This document shows positions 34,484 through 43,847 of a stretch of 64,000 bases of DNA, piece after piece. A program made the translations under genes and the position numbers. How positions within the stretch are numbered: the first letter of the stretch is position 1; each line of letters begins with the position of its first letter. The stretch is from CAXNKH01 sp049296795 (GTDB lineage: Bacteria; Pseudomonadota; Gammaproteobacteria; Burkholderiales; Burkholderiaceae_C). The notes beneath the pieces were generated by a model, which had not been told where the DNA came from, searched no databases, and saw only the letters and a program-made list of their open reading frames with translations. Location of the stretch: positions 248,001 to 312,000 of the forward strand of contig JBAQTC010000054.1 of NCBI GenBank assembly GCA_049296795.1, written 5' to 3'.

Positions 34484-34891
34484 CTAGGCTGGGGTATTTC
34501 GCATCCAATCAGCGGTCTGAAAAAATGAATCGCGTAGCCGGGAACGAAGATCTTCGGGCACACCGGTTTCTCCCATGGCCTGATCCATGCACGCCAGCCA
34601 CTGGTCTCGTTCCCGGATGCCGATACGAAAGCCCATATGCCTGGCCCGCAGGCGCGGGTGCCCAAAACGGTCGGTGTAGTGCTGGGGACCGCCAAGCCAA
34701 CCGCATAAAAACCAAAACAGCTTGTCACGCGCACTGGAGAGTTCTGTTCCATGAACGGCCCGTAGTACCTGGTAGTCAGGCTCCAGATCCATCAGATCGT
34801 AAAACCGCTCGGTCAGGGCCCTGACCCGTGGTTCACCCCCCATCGACTCGAACGGGGTTGGTGTCGGTCGGTTTTCTTGTATCTTCAACAT
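34484..34891 (-). CDS. Group II truncated hemoglobin
   Basis: Small heme protein, 135 residues, with a 2-over-2 globin fold; relatives bind oxygen or nitric oxide and act in stress tolerance. The proximal His lies in RLRARHMGF, and RFYDLMD and FWFLCGWLGGP are typical. Group II markers are the Trp near LFWFLCGWL and the DWMRN end. Downstream of the FtsX-like permease gene with a 42-base gap. It is likely single-copy and cytoplasmic. Confidence 0.9.
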   Translation of the reverse strand: MLKIQENRPTPTPFESMGGEPRVRALTERFYDLMDLEPDYQVLRAVHGTELSSARDKLFWFLCGWLGGPQHYTDRFGHPRLRARHMGFRIGIRERDQWLACMDQAMGETGVPEDLRSRLRDSFFQTADWMRNTPA

Positions 34892-34933
34892 TTCGGCCAG
34901 CTCAAAAGCTGGTATTTTCCCAGAGAACCGATT

Positions 34934-37453
34934 TCACTGCGGTGCTTCGCGCAGGGTCTGAACCACGGATTGACGCAGAATGCCGCGCAAAGCCCACCAG
35001 CCAGCGCTCAAGGCCAGCACCCCACCCGACAGCGCGCCCAACAGCAACACCCAAGGGGAAAACACCCAGTCAAAGTCAAAAATAGTTTTGGCCAAAACCC
35101 AGCCCACACCACCGGCAACTACCGAGGCCAGCGCACCGGCTAGAAAACCGACACCGGCCAACTCAGCGCGCTGAACTTGGCGTAGCAGATGACTGCTCGC
35201 GCCCAAGGCACGCATCAAGGCGAACTCTCTGGCACGCTGATCCCGGCTGGCCGTCAGCGTCGCGAACAGCACCAGTACGCCAGCAGCCAAGGTGAACCCG
35301 AACAAGAACTCTACCGCCAGCACCACCTGGCCCATGACCCGCTGGATTTGAGCCAGGTTGGCGCTCATGTCAACCAGCGTGATGTTGGGGTAGCGCTGCA
35401 CCAGTCGGTTGTCAAACCCTGGTGTAACGGGTGCTTTGAAAGCGCTCATATAGCTCAGCGGCACATCGTCCATGTGCGAGACCGGATAAATCACAAAAAA
35501 ATTAGCGCGCATCGAAGCCCAATCCACTTTGCGCAAGGAAGTGATGCGGGCTTCAGTCTGGACTCCGCCCATGTCAAATCGTAAGCGGTCCCCCAATTGA
35601 AGCTTCAGCGTTTTAGCCACGCCTGTTTCTACACTGAGCGCATCGGTTTCACCTGCCAGCCAGCGGCCAGCGACCACCTGATTATTGGGCGGTTGCTGGG
35701 CGCTGTGTGACACATTGAATTCGCGTTCCACCAGTCGCTTAGCCCGATCGTCAGCGTAGTCTTCAGCGCGCACCGGTTTGTCGTTGACCGCCAGCAGACG
35801 GCCTCGAATCATGGGATACCAGTCGTAGTTCGCCACCCCTGTAGTACGCAAACTTTGCTGGAAATCCTGTGCCTGTTGCGGCATGACATTGATCACAAAA
35901 CGATTAGGCGCGTCAACCGGGCTGGTGTTTTTCCAACTGTTCACGAGGTCAAAGCGCAACAAAACCAGCAATACCAGGGCCATCAAACTGAGCGCCAAAG
36001 CACTGATTTGCAGCACCGCAAGAAAAGGTCTTGCCGTCAAGCCCCGGGTCGCCAACAGCAGCCAATACGGCGCTGAAGTTTCCTGGACGAAACGCCTTAG
36101 CAGTGCAAGCGCCAGCCAACTCAAGCCTGCAAACACAATACCAGACCCAAAGTAAGCGCACACCAGCACAAGACTCATCCTGAGGTCTTGGCTGAACAAG
36201 AGCAGTAGCGCTGAAAAACCCAGCAAACCCAAAATGAGAACGCCAAGCGAGGCCAACCGAGGCGGGCCGACATCGCGCCGAATGGCTCGCAGCGCCGGCA
36301 CCTGCGCCAATTGCAAAATGGGAGGCAAACCAAAAGCCAGCATCAACATCAAACCGGTACCCAGGCCCAGGGCCACCGGACCGAAGCCTGCTGCCGGCAA
36401 ACTGGATTCAACCAGTCCCGCCAAAAACAAAACAAAGAGATGGTGCATAGACCAGCCCAACAGCAGCCCTAGGCCACTGGCCAGCAACCCTGCCAGCCCA
36501 AACTCAAAAGCATAACTTCCCGCCATCGTCGCTTGACGCAAGCCCAATACCCGTAGCATCGCGCAAGAATCAATCTGGCTACTGGCAAAGCTGCGCGCTG
36601 ACAACGCCACGGCCACGGCACTCAACAAGGCCGCCAATAAAGCCACTAAGCTCATGAATTTCTCAGCCCGTTCCAGCATCTTGGCCATTTCAGGACGACC
36701 ACTCTCAATCGACTCGATTCGAATGCCCCGAATCTCGGGTCGTTTAATCTCCAAACTGGACCAACTCACAAACGCAGCAACCGCCTTGTCTTCCCCCGCC
36801 AGCGCCAACCGGTAGCTCACTCGACTCGCCGGCTGTATCAGTTCAGTCGCCTCCACATCTTCCTGGTTGAGCATCACGCGGGGCGCCATGTTCATGAACC
36901 CCGCACCTCGGTCGGGCTCACCAACGATGATTTTGGCCAGTCGAAAACGACTGAATCCCAGCAGCAGGCTATCGCCCAGCTTCAAGTCCAGCGCAGCCAG
37001 TAGGGCGGCATCAATCCAGGCTTCGCCGCGCGCTGGAATCCCGACACTCAGAATTTCTTTCCCATCAGGGTGATCGGCCACTCTAAGCTTGCCGCGCAAC
37101 GGATAACCCGCTTGCACTGCCTTGAGCGCAATCAGTTTGCTAGCCCCTCCCTGCGATTCAGGGGATCGCGCCATGGTGGGAAAGCCCAGGCTGGAAACAA
37201 ATTGCAAACCCAGGTCGTGGGCTTTGGCTTCAAACTGAGGCGGTGGCGGATGGTCACTCACCAGTACCGCATCACCCCCCAGCAGTTGCCGCGCATCACG
37301 CAGCATCCCGCGTTGCAATCGATCGGTAAAAAAACTCACGGCGGTCAGCGCAGCGACTGCCAAGCTCACGGCCGCGATCAACAAACGCAGGTCGCCCGAG
37401 CGCAGATCACGCCCCAAGGAGCGCCAACCCAAGCGCCAAAATGCTGGTGTCAT
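34934..37453 (-). CDS. FtsX-like ABC transporter permease (YbbP type)
   Basis: Large 839-residue membrane protein with two FtsX domains and long periplasmic regions, like YbbP, whose partner YbbA supplies ATP hydrolysis. Helices cluster at the N-terminus (LLIAAVSLAVAALTAVSFF), in the middle and at the C-terminus (VLLLGALSGGVLALSAGWWAL). The ATG at 37453 (MTPAFWRLGWRSLGRD) is chosen as the family start; upstream in-frame extension overlaps fdhD. No ATPase gene is adjacent in the window, so the partner is either elsewhere or lost. Substrate unknown. Confidence 0.88.
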   Translation of the reverse strand: MTPAFWRLGWRSLGRDLRSGDLRLLIAAVSLAVAALTAVSFFTDRLQRGMLRDARQLLGGDAVLVSDHPPPPQFEAKAHDLGLQFVSSLGFPTMARSPESQGGASKLIALKAVQAGYPLRGKLRVADHPDGKEILSVGIPARGEAWIDAALLAALDLKLGDSLLLGFSRFRLAKIIVGEPDRGAGFMNMAPRVMLNQEDVEATELIQPASRVSYRLALAGEDKAVAAFVSWSSLEIKRPEIRGIRIESIESGRPEMAKMLERAEKFMSLVALLAALLSAVAVALSARSFASSQIDSCAMLRVLGLRQATMAGSYAFEFGLAGLLASGLGLLLGWSMHHLFVLFLAGLVESSLPAAGFGPVALGLGTGLMLMLAFGLPPILQLAQVPALRAIRRDVGPPRLASLGVLILGLLGFSALLLLFSQDLRMSLVLVCAYFGSGIVFAGLSWLALALLRRFVQETSAPYWLLLATRGLTARPFLAVLQISALALSLMALVLLVLLRFDLVNSWKNTSPVDAPNRFVINVMPQQAQDFQQSLRTTGVANYDWYPMIRGRLLAVNDKPVRAEDYADDRAKRLVEREFNVSHSAQQPPNNQVVAGRWLAGETDALSVETGVAKTLKLQLGDRLRFDMGGVQTEARITSLRKVDWASMRANFFVIYPVSHMDDVPLSYMSAFKAPVTPGFDNRLVQRYPNITLVDMSANLAQIQRVMGQVVLAVEFLFGFTLAAGVLVLFATLTASRDQRAREFALMRALGASSHLLRQVQRAELAGVGFLAGALASVVAGGVGWVLAKTIFDFDWVFSPWVLLLGALSGGVLALSAGWWALRGILRQSVVQTLREAPQ

Positions 37454-37473
37454 CGTTGGACTTTGAGTGCTTC

Positions 37474-38319
37474 TCACGCCAGCGTACGCAGTTTGGTCCC
37501 CGCCAGCTCCGGCTGCAAACGCAATCGATCCGATCCGCTGTAGCAAAGAAAATGCTTGTTGGTGGCACGCCCCACCGTGCATAAGCCAAGGCGTTGCGCC
37601 ACTTCATGCCCCATTTGGGTTATGCCGCTGCGCGAAACCACGATCGGCACACCCATCTGGGCCGATTTAATGACCATTTCGCTGGTCAAGCGACCGGTGG
37701 TGTAGAACACTTTGTCGGCTCCAGCCATGTCGTCTTGCAACCACATCCAGCCTGCAATGGTGTCAATGGCATTGTGCCGACCCACATCTTCGACAAACAT
37801 CAGCATCTCTTCACTGCGAAACAAAGCACACGCGTGAACCGAGCCGGAGGATTTGTACGTGCTTTCTTGTAAGCGAATTGCATTGACAATGGCATACAGT
37901 TGCGACTGACTTAAATGGGCTTTCGGCAATTCAATATCGTCAATTTCAGCCATTAAATCACCGAAAACACTGCCTTGACCGCAACCTGTGGTTACGACCC
38001 GACGCGAGGTTTTTTCTTCAATCTCATCAATTCCATGCCGGGTTTTAACGGCTGCCGCTCCAACCTCCCAATCGACGCTGATCGATTCAATTTCCTGAAC
38101 TGATTTGATCAGGCGCTGATTCCGTAAAAAACCCAAAACCAGCAATTCGGGATACGCACCCAAGGTCATCAGCGTCACGAGTTCGCGCTTGTCGACGTAA
38201 ACCGTCAGTGCGCGTTCTGCCGGAATCGAAGCCGTTGTGATCTCGCCAAACTCATTGACCGCGGCAATCTCCTGCGTCAGGGGCGCACGGGCTTGGGTGA
38301 GGATGGGTAGCAGTGTCAT
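37474..38319 (-). CDS. fdhD: Formate dehydrogenase accessory sulfurtransferase FdhD
   Basis: Carries sulfur from IscS to the molybdenum cofactor of formate dehydrogenase, which is essential for activity. The 281-residue product has the expected N-terminal EFGEITTASIPAERALTVYVD, the TTGCGQGSVFGD catalytic-loop region, and VGRHNAIDTIAGW. The loop holds one cysteine (CGQGS) where E. coli FdhD has CxxC, a variant of the motif. It is separated from the fdh genes by a terminator. Confidence 0.93.
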   Translation of the reverse strand: MTLLPILTQARAPLTQEIAAVNEFGEITTASIPAERALTVYVDKRELVTLMTLGAYPELLVLGFLRNQRLIKSVQEIESISVDWEVGAAAVKTRHGIDEIEEKTSRRVVTTGCGQGSVFGDLMAEIDDIELPKAHLSQSQLYAIVNAIRLQESTYKSSGSVHACALFRSEEMLMFVEDVGRHNAIDTIAGWMWLQDDMAGADKVFYTTGRLTSEMVIKSAQMGVPIVVSRSGITQMGHEVAQRLGLCTVGRATNKHFLCYSGSDRLRLQPELAGTKLRTLA

Positions 38320-38333
38320 CGCGCAAGCCTACA

Positions 38334-38368
38334 TTAAAAATGGGCCGGGGCTGTGAAGCCCGGGCCCA
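38334..38368 (-). terminator. Intrinsic terminator after the fdh operon
   Basis: On the minus strand a TGGGCC...GGCCCA stem of about eleven base pairs, with one mismatch and a GTGA-complement loop, is followed by ATTTTTAAT. It lies between the end of the Ala-rich gene and the start of fdhD. Confidence 0.8.
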
Positions 38369-38390
38369 TGTGCATCTCGACAAAAAGGTT

Positions 38391-38780
38391 TCAGGACTTT
38401 TTGGCGGCTGCGGGCGGTGTAGCAGCCGGTGCGGCGGGTGCAGCCGCTGCTGGTTTGGCCGGTGCTGGAGCCGCTGCTGTTGTGGCTACGGCAGCTGGCG
38501 CTGGCGCTGGCGTGTAGACAAACTTGCCAGGGTCAGCGCAAGCCGCAGTCGCAGCAGCTGGCTGGGTCTCTTTTTTCGTTGCCTTGGCTGTTCGGTAGTA
38601 ATGGGCAGCTGACTTGTCTTGCGCTTTGCACAGCAAGTAACCATCGACTTTACCCGCATGCGCTGTCTTGGCCGCGGTTTCAGCCGCTTTGGCCTTGGCC
38701 TCATCGCTGGGAGGCGGGAGTTTCGCCAGGGCCGAAACAGCGACAGCGCAGCCAGCCAGCAAGATCAAATAATTTTTCAT
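38391..38780 (-). CDS. Hypothetical exported Ala/Pro-rich protein of the formate dehydrogenase locus
   Basis: Not recognised as a named family. The 129-residue protein has a signal peptide (MKNYLILLAGCAVAVSALA) and a short middle region with two cysteines (YLLCKAQ, ACADPG). It then carries a long tail of alanine, proline and threonine (from about residue 90) ending in lysines. It is likely periplasmic and possibly anchored by the tail. It is the last gene before the terminator, so it belongs to the fdh operon by position. Confidence 0.7.
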   Translation of the reverse strand: MKNYLILLAGCAVAVSALAKLPPPSDEAKAKAAETAAKTAHAGKVDGYLLCKAQDKSAAHYYRTAKATKKETQPAAATAACADPGKFVYTPAPAPAAVATTAAAPAPAKPAAAAPAAPAATPPAAAKKS

Positions 38781-38835
38781 ATTGCCCTCTTCTTCATCAG
38801 TTCAGGACTGGGGCACAAAGCCCTGTCCGCAAGCT

Positions 38836-40002
38836 TCAAGTTTGTTGTACCGTAGAGCCGCCAGCAGTAGCTGCCGTGCGTTGCGCCGGAATTTTTCCCG
38901 CCTTGATATCGTCGTACCAGAGTTCATGGTGCTCCTTGGCCCAGGTCTCGTCGACCTTGCCGGTTCGCATGGCCTGGTAAGCCCCTTTCATGCCGATGGT
39001 GCCCAGGTATATATGGCCCAGGAACAGCGCCATCATCAAGACCGTGGCGACAGCGTGAATCATGTGGGCGACCTGCATGGTGCCGCGTTCATAAATCAGA
39101 CCCGGGATCAACTTGTCAAGTACCAGGCCGGATGCCACCACGATGATGCCGAGGAAGAAAACGCCGCCCCAGAAAATCAACTTCTCACCCGCATTGAAGC
39201 GATGAGAAGGCACTTCAGCACCTGAAAACAAGCCGCCACCTTTAAGCAACCAGGTCAAGTCGCCTTTGCTTGGGAAATTGTCTTTAAGGAAAGTGATAAA
39301 CACGATCACCAGAGATACTGCGAACAAGGGGCCGGCAAAATTATGCAAATTCTTTAGCGCATAACTGAGCCAACCAAACAAAGTGCCTCCCATGATGGGC
39401 AGTAGAAAAAATTTGCCAAAAGCGATCACCAAGCCCGAGACCGCCAGACTGACGAAAGCAATCGCATTGGTCCAATGGGCGGCTCGTTCGAAAGCGGTAA
39501 AACGCTCTATGCTGCGTCCACTCTCCTTGCCATGTAGCCCAATCGCGCCTTTGCGCCAGTAAAACAAGGCAATGGCAAGCACCACAATCAGAATCAAAGA
39601 GCCCCCGTAAGGGATGATCCAGTTATTGCGAACCTGACGCCAAGCATCTCCCGCATTGGTCACGCGAGAACCGGGGTACTGAACGAAAGGCTGGATCAGA
39701 TTACCCGCCTCAGGTGCTTGACTCAAGGGCAAGCTGCTGTAGCCCGTTACGCCTGCACCGACCTGGCGCCACATCGGCGCATTGTTACCCGGCTGAACCT
39801 TGTTGCGCTCGGCATTGGTTTGACTGGCGTACTTCGGATCGGCATCGGCGTCAGGCTTGACGTCCTGGATGTTCTGACTCTGAATTGCGGCTGGCTGTGC
39901 CGCAGGTGTTGTCGGTTTGGCTGAAGCAGGTGCTGGTGTTTGCGCCACAGCGCAGCCCCAGGCCAATGCCGTCCATAAAGCCACAGTGAGCGCTTTTTTC
40001 AT
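38836..40002 (-). CDS. fdhC: Formate dehydrogenase gamma subunit, cytochrome b556
   Basis: Membrane diheme anchor that passes electrons from the iron-sulfur subunit to quinone. The 388-residue protein starts with a signal-like segment and about 100 residues of non-conserved periplasmic sequence. It then has a helix (LILIVVLAIALFYW) and the cytochrome b core with heme-ligand histidines in FERAAHWTNA, NLHNFAG, AHMIHAV and LGHIYLG. It resembles the FdoI/FdnI core but with an extra N-terminal domain. Downstream of the small lipoprotein. Confidence 0.9.
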   Translation of the reverse strand: MKKALTVALWTALAWGCAVAQTPAPASAKPTTPAAQPAAIQSQNIQDVKPDADADPKYASQTNAERNKVQPGNNAPMWRQVGAGVTGYSSLPLSQAPEAGNLIQPFVQYPGSRVTNAGDAWRQVRNNWIIPYGGSLILIVVLAIALFYWRKGAIGLHGKESGRSIERFTAFERAAHWTNAIAFVSLAVSGLVIAFGKFFLLPIMGGTLFGWLSYALKNLHNFAGPLFAVSLVIVFITFLKDNFPSKGDLTWLLKGGGLFSGAEVPSHRFNAGEKLIFWGGVFFLGIIVVASGLVLDKLIPGLIYERGTMQVAHMIHAVATVLMMALFLGHIYLGTIGMKGAYQAMRTGKVDETWAKEHHELWYDDIKAGKIPAQRTAATAGGSTVQQT

Positions 40003-40014
40003 AAAGCTATCCCG

Positions 40015-40236
40015 TCAGTTTGTTTTGGTGTAATCGTTCTGCCCGTTCTGAGTCCGGGCTTTGAGATGCGACTCCCAACTCGCCTTGTCTCCCGCCTTCC
40101 AGCCTTTATCAGCAAAAGGTTTGCCAGTACCGGTGTAGGGGGCCGCGTCTTGTTTGATGTTGCCAGCAGTCTGTGGTTTTTCCCCACAAGCACTCAGCAA
40201 GGAAAGCGCAGCCGCGATGAACACTATTTTTTTCAT
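40015..40236 (-). CDS. Small lipoprotein of the formate dehydrogenase locus
   Basis: A 73-residue product with a type II signal MKKIVFIAAALSLLSAC and a short polar mature part (GEKPQTAGNIKQDAAPYTGTGKP, WKAGDKASWESHL). It is not a named family in my knowledge. Its ATG overlaps the fdhB stop (ATGA), and fdhC follows after 12 bases. It may help assemble or anchor the enzyme; that is inference from position. Confidence 0.7.
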   Translation of the reverse strand: MKKIVFIAAALSLLSACGEKPQTAGNIKQDAAPYTGTGKPFADKGWKAGDKASWESHLKARTQNGQNDYTKTN

Positions 40237-40856
40237 GATTTCCCCCCCGCAGGGCTGGGTTGACCGGCCTGCTTGGAACCATAGGCCGTACCCCAACCCC
40301 AAACTTCAGCACCCTTGCCGCGCTGGAGAACACGGTTACGGAAAATGTCAGCCACCACATCGCCATCGCCTGCGATCAGCGCTTTGGTCGAACACATTTC
40401 GGCGCAAGCCGGCAACTTGCCTTCGGCCAAGCGATTGCGCCCGTATTTTTCGAACTCCGCCTGGCTACCATTGGCTTCCGGTCCGCCAGCGCAAAAGGTG
40501 CATTTGTCCATTTTCCCGCGCACACCAAAAGTGCCTTGCGACGGAAACTGCGGCGCGCCGAACGGGCAGGCGTATGAACAGTAGCCACAGCCGATGCAGA
40601 CGTCTTTATCGTGCAACACCACGCCTTCGTCAGTGCGGTAAAAACAATTGACCGGACAGACAGCCATGCAAGGCGCATCGCTGCAGTGCATGCAGGCCAC
40701 CGAAATCGATTTCTCACCGGGTATGCCGTCGTTAAGGGTAACGACTCGGCGGCGGTTCACACCCCAAGGAACTTCATGCTCGTTTTTACAAGCCGTAACG
40801 CAACCGTTGCATTCAATGCAACGCTCGGCGTCGCTCACAAATTTCATGCGTGCCAT
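40233..40856 (-). CDS. fdhB: Formate dehydrogenase beta subunit, 4Fe-4S ferredoxin type
   Basis: Electron-transfer subunit with four cysteine clusters: CIECNGCVTAC, CSDAPCMAVCPVNC, CIGCGYCSYACPFG and a C-terminal group from KCTFC to CAEMCS. At 207 residues it lacks the C-terminal membrane helix of E. coli FdnH, so anchoring must come from FdhC. It is nine bases downstream of fdhA. Confidence 0.93.
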   Translation of the reverse strand: MARMKFVSDAERCIECNGCVTACKNEHEVPWGVNRRRVVTLNDGIPGEKSISVACMHCSDAPCMAVCPVNCFYRTDEGVVLHDKDVCIGCGYCSYACPFGAPQFPSQGTFGVRGKMDKCTFCAGGPEANGSQAEFEKYGRNRLAEGKLPACAEMCSTKALIAGDGDVVADIFRNRVLQRGKGAEVWGWGTAYGSKQAGQPSPAGGKS

Positions 40857-40865
40857 AACGTCTCC

Positions 40866-43826
40866 TTATGCTCTCTCGACGTTGCAGATCGTCGTTTTGG
40901 TTTCCTGCATCATCGTCACACTGTCGTAGCCATAGGTCGTTGCGGTGTTGACCGCTTCGCCACGTACCACGGGTGCTGCGCCGCTGGGGTAATACGCCAA
41001 CATATCGGCCCCTTGCCAATGACCCGAAAAGTGAAACGGCATGAACACAGTATCGGGACCGACCCGCTCGGTCACCTGCGCCTGCACATTAAGCCGTGCA
41101 CCCGTTGGTGAACTGAGCCAGACCCGCTCGCCGTTGCGAATGCCACGTTCCGCTGCGCTCTTGGGGTTGATCTCAACAAAAGCCTCTTGCTGCAACTCGG
41201 CCAGCCAGGGGTTGGACCGGGTCTCCTCGCCACCACCTTCGTACTCGACCAAACGGCCCGAAGTCAGGATCAGCGGAAATTTCTCGTGCGCCTTGTCGGC
41301 CAGATTCTTCTGTTGCACGGTCTTGTACAACGTCGGCATGCGCCAGAACGCTTTTTTGTCGTCATGGGTCGGGTACTTCGCCACCAGATCAGCGCGAGTG
41401 CTGTAAAGCGGCTCACGGTGCTGCGGAATGGCATCCGGGAAGTTCCACACCACAGCCCGCGCTTTGGCATTACCGAAAGGATGGCAGCCGTGGTTTTGCA
41501 TCACGACGCGCTGAATACCACCGGACATGTCGGTCTTCCAGTTCTTGCCTTCGGCTGCCGCTTTTTCAGCATCCGTCAACTCACCCCACCAGCCCAACTT
41601 CTTCATCAAGACATGGTCGAATTCGGGGTATCCGGTGGTGATGTCGGCTCCCAACGAATGGGATCCGTCTTCCGCTAACAAATTCTTACCTTCGCGCTCA
41701 ACACCAAAATTAGCCCGGAAGTTTCCGCCGCCATCCATCACGTGCTTGCCCGTGCTGTACAGATTGGGCGAGCCAGGGTGCTTGAGTGCCGCCGTACCGT
41801 AGCAAGGCCAGGGCAAACCGAAATAATCACCGGTGAAATCGTAGCCGGTCTCTTTGTCCTTGCCACCCTTGGCTTTGAGCGTCTTGACGTCAAACAAATG
41901 CATATTGCGCATATGGGCTTTGAGTCGCTCAGGACTTTGACCGGTATAGCCAATGGTCCACATCGAGCCATTGATTTCACGCAAGATATCCTCTGGCACA
42001 GGCTCGTCCATGCCCTTGACTTTTTGCATTTTGTAGTTCTTCGACAACTCTTTGCCAAAGCCCAGCTTGTCTGCAAACTGCTGCATGATCATGTGGTCGC
42101 TGCGGCTTTCCCACAGCGGCTCTATGACTTTTTCGCGCCACTGAATAGAGCGATTCGATGCCGTCACTGAGCCACTGGTTTCAAACTGCGTCGCTGCGGG
42201 CAACAGATAGACCGCCCGGTTCGGGTTGAGGTCTTCAGCCTTGCCTGGCATCGCAGCCATCGCCGCCGTTGCCGAAGGATAGGGGTCAACCACCACCAGC
42301 AGGTCGAGCTTGTCCATGGCCTTTTTCATCTCTAGCCCGCGGGTTTGCGAGTTGGGCGCGTGGCCCCAGAAAAACACGCCGCGCAGGTTGGATTCCTGAT
42401 CAATCAGCTCATTTTTCTCCATCACGCCATCGATCCAGCGCGACACCGTGATGCCGGGCTTACCCATCATGGCCGGGGAGGCATAGCGTCCCTTGATCCA
42501 CTCGAAATCAAGTCCCCAGGCCTTGGCGAAATGCTTCCATGAGCCCTCAGCCAGACCGTAGTAGCCCGGCAGCGAGTCGGGGTTGGGGCCAACGTCGGTT
42601 GCGCCTTGCACATTGTCATGGCCGCGGAAAATATTGGTACCGCCACCGGCCACGCCGACATTGCCCAAAGCCAGTTGCAAAATACAGGAAGCACGAACAA
42701 TGGCGTTACCAATGGTGTGTTGGGTTTGGCCCATGCACCAAACAATGGTGGAAGGACGGTTCTTGGCCATCATTTCGGCCGCTTTGAACACGGTAGCCTC
42801 GTCGACGCCACAGACCTCGGTCACCTTGTCCGGCGTCCATTTGGCCATCACATCTTCTTTGACTTTATCCATGCCATAGACGCGGTCGTTGATGTATTTC
42901 TTGTCTTCCCATCCGTTCTTGAAAATGTGATACAGCATGCCGAACAGAAAAGCAATGTCCGAACCCGAGCGAATACGGATGTATTCATCGGCGCGTGCTG
43001 CGGTGCGGGTAAAGCGCGGATCGACCACGATCATCTTGGTGCCAGTTTCCTTGGCATGCAACATGTGCAGCAAGCTCACAGGATGCGCTTCTGCCGCGTT
43101 CGAGCCGATGTACATCGCACATTTGCTGTTTTGCATGTCGTTGTACGAATTGGTCATCGCACCGTAACCCCAGGTATTGGCTACGCCAGCCACCGTAGTG
43201 GAGTGGCAAATCCTGGCCTGATGGTCGCAGTTGTTGGTGCCCCATAAGCTGACCCACTTGCGCATCAAATAGGCCTGTTCGTTGTTGTGCTTGGAGGAGC
43301 CAACGAAGTAAAGGCTGTCCGGGCCACTGGCTTTACGCAACTCCAGCATCTTGGCGCTGATTTCGTTGAGTGCCGTATCCCAGCTGATACGCTCGTACTT
43401 GCCTTTGACCAGCTTCATGGGATAACGCAGACGGAACTCGCCGTGTCCGTGTTCACGCAAAGCTGCGCCTTTGGCGCAATGCGCACCCAGGTTGATCGGA
43501 GAATCAAACACCGGTTCCTGACGGACCCAGACCCCGTTCTCGACCACGGCATCAACTGCGCAACCCACTGAACAGTGCGTGCAGATCGTTCGCTTGATTT
43601 CTATCTTTCCATCTCCAATAGCTGCGCCGGTCTGGGCCGCATCGGCCTTTTTCACCAACGTGAGCTGTGAAGCGGCGATGCCAACGCCAACGCCCAAACC
43701 GGAACGGCGTAAAAACGCGCGACGGTCCATGGTGGGCAGGGCTTGCGACAAGCCACGACGCAAGCTGTGGGTAAACGGCGAGCGAACCGTCGCATCACCA
43801 GTCGAAGATTTTTTAGTCAATAACAT
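40866..43826 (-). CDS. fdhA: Formate dehydrogenase alpha subunit, molybdopterin, cysteine type
   Basis: Catalytic subunit oxidising formate to CO2 with a bis-MGD molybdenum cofactor. The 986-residue protein carries a TAT signal (MDRRAFLRRSG, residues 33-43). A [4Fe-4S] site has Cys at residues 82, 85, 89 and 117 with the conserved Lys at 119. Cys207-His208 (ARICHSTTVAG) sits at the active-site position where other enzymes have selenocysteine. No in-frame TGA is used, so no SelB system is needed. Likely periplasmic because of the TAT signal. Confidence 0.95.
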   Translation of the reverse strand: MLLTKKSSTGDATVRSPFTHSLRRGLSQALPTMDRRAFLRRSGLGVGVGIAASQLTLVKKADAAQTGAAIGDGKIEIKRTICTHCSVGCAVDAVVENGVWVRQEPVFDSPINLGAHCAKGAALREHGHGEFRLRYPMKLVKGKYERISWDTALNEISAKMLELRKASGPDSLYFVGSSKHNNEQAYLMRKWVSLWGTNNCDHQARICHSTTVAGVANTWGYGAMTNSYNDMQNSKCAMYIGSNAAEAHPVSLLHMLHAKETGTKMIVVDPRFTRTAARADEYIRIRSGSDIAFLFGMLYHIFKNGWEDKKYINDRVYGMDKVKEDVMAKWTPDKVTEVCGVDEATVFKAAEMMAKNRPSTIVWCMGQTQHTIGNAIVRASCILQLALGNVGVAGGGTNIFRGHDNVQGATDVGPNPDSLPGYYGLAEGSWKHFAKAWGLDFEWIKGRYASPAMMGKPGITVSRWIDGVMEKNELIDQESNLRGVFFWGHAPNSQTRGLEMKKAMDKLDLLVVVDPYPSATAAMAAMPGKAEDLNPNRAVYLLPAATQFETSGSVTASNRSIQWREKVIEPLWESRSDHMIMQQFADKLGFGKELSKNYKMQKVKGMDEPVPEDILREINGSMWTIGYTGQSPERLKAHMRNMHLFDVKTLKAKGGKDKETGYDFTGDYFGLPWPCYGTAALKHPGSPNLYSTGKHVMDGGGNFRANFGVEREGKNLLAEDGSHSLGADITTGYPEFDHVLMKKLGWWGELTDAEKAAAEGKNWKTDMSGGIQRVVMQNHGCHPFGNAKARAVVWNFPDAIPQHREPLYSTRADLVAKYPTHDDKKAFWRMPTLYKTVQQKNLADKAHEKFPLILTSGRLVEYEGGGEETRSNPWLAELQQEAFVEINPKSAAERGIRNGERVWLSSPTGARLNVQAQVTERVGPDTVFMPFHFSGHWQGADMLAYYPSGAAPVVRGEAVNTATTYGYDSVTMMQETKTTICNVERA

Positions 43827-43847
43827 GGGGGTCTCCAGTGGCCGGCG

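Noticed and set aside
38391..38780. Reading the Ala/Pro-rich gene as a frame shadow
   Set aside because: Kept as a gene because it has a clean signal peptide, lies in the fdh operon before the terminator, and no better frame is present on either strand.
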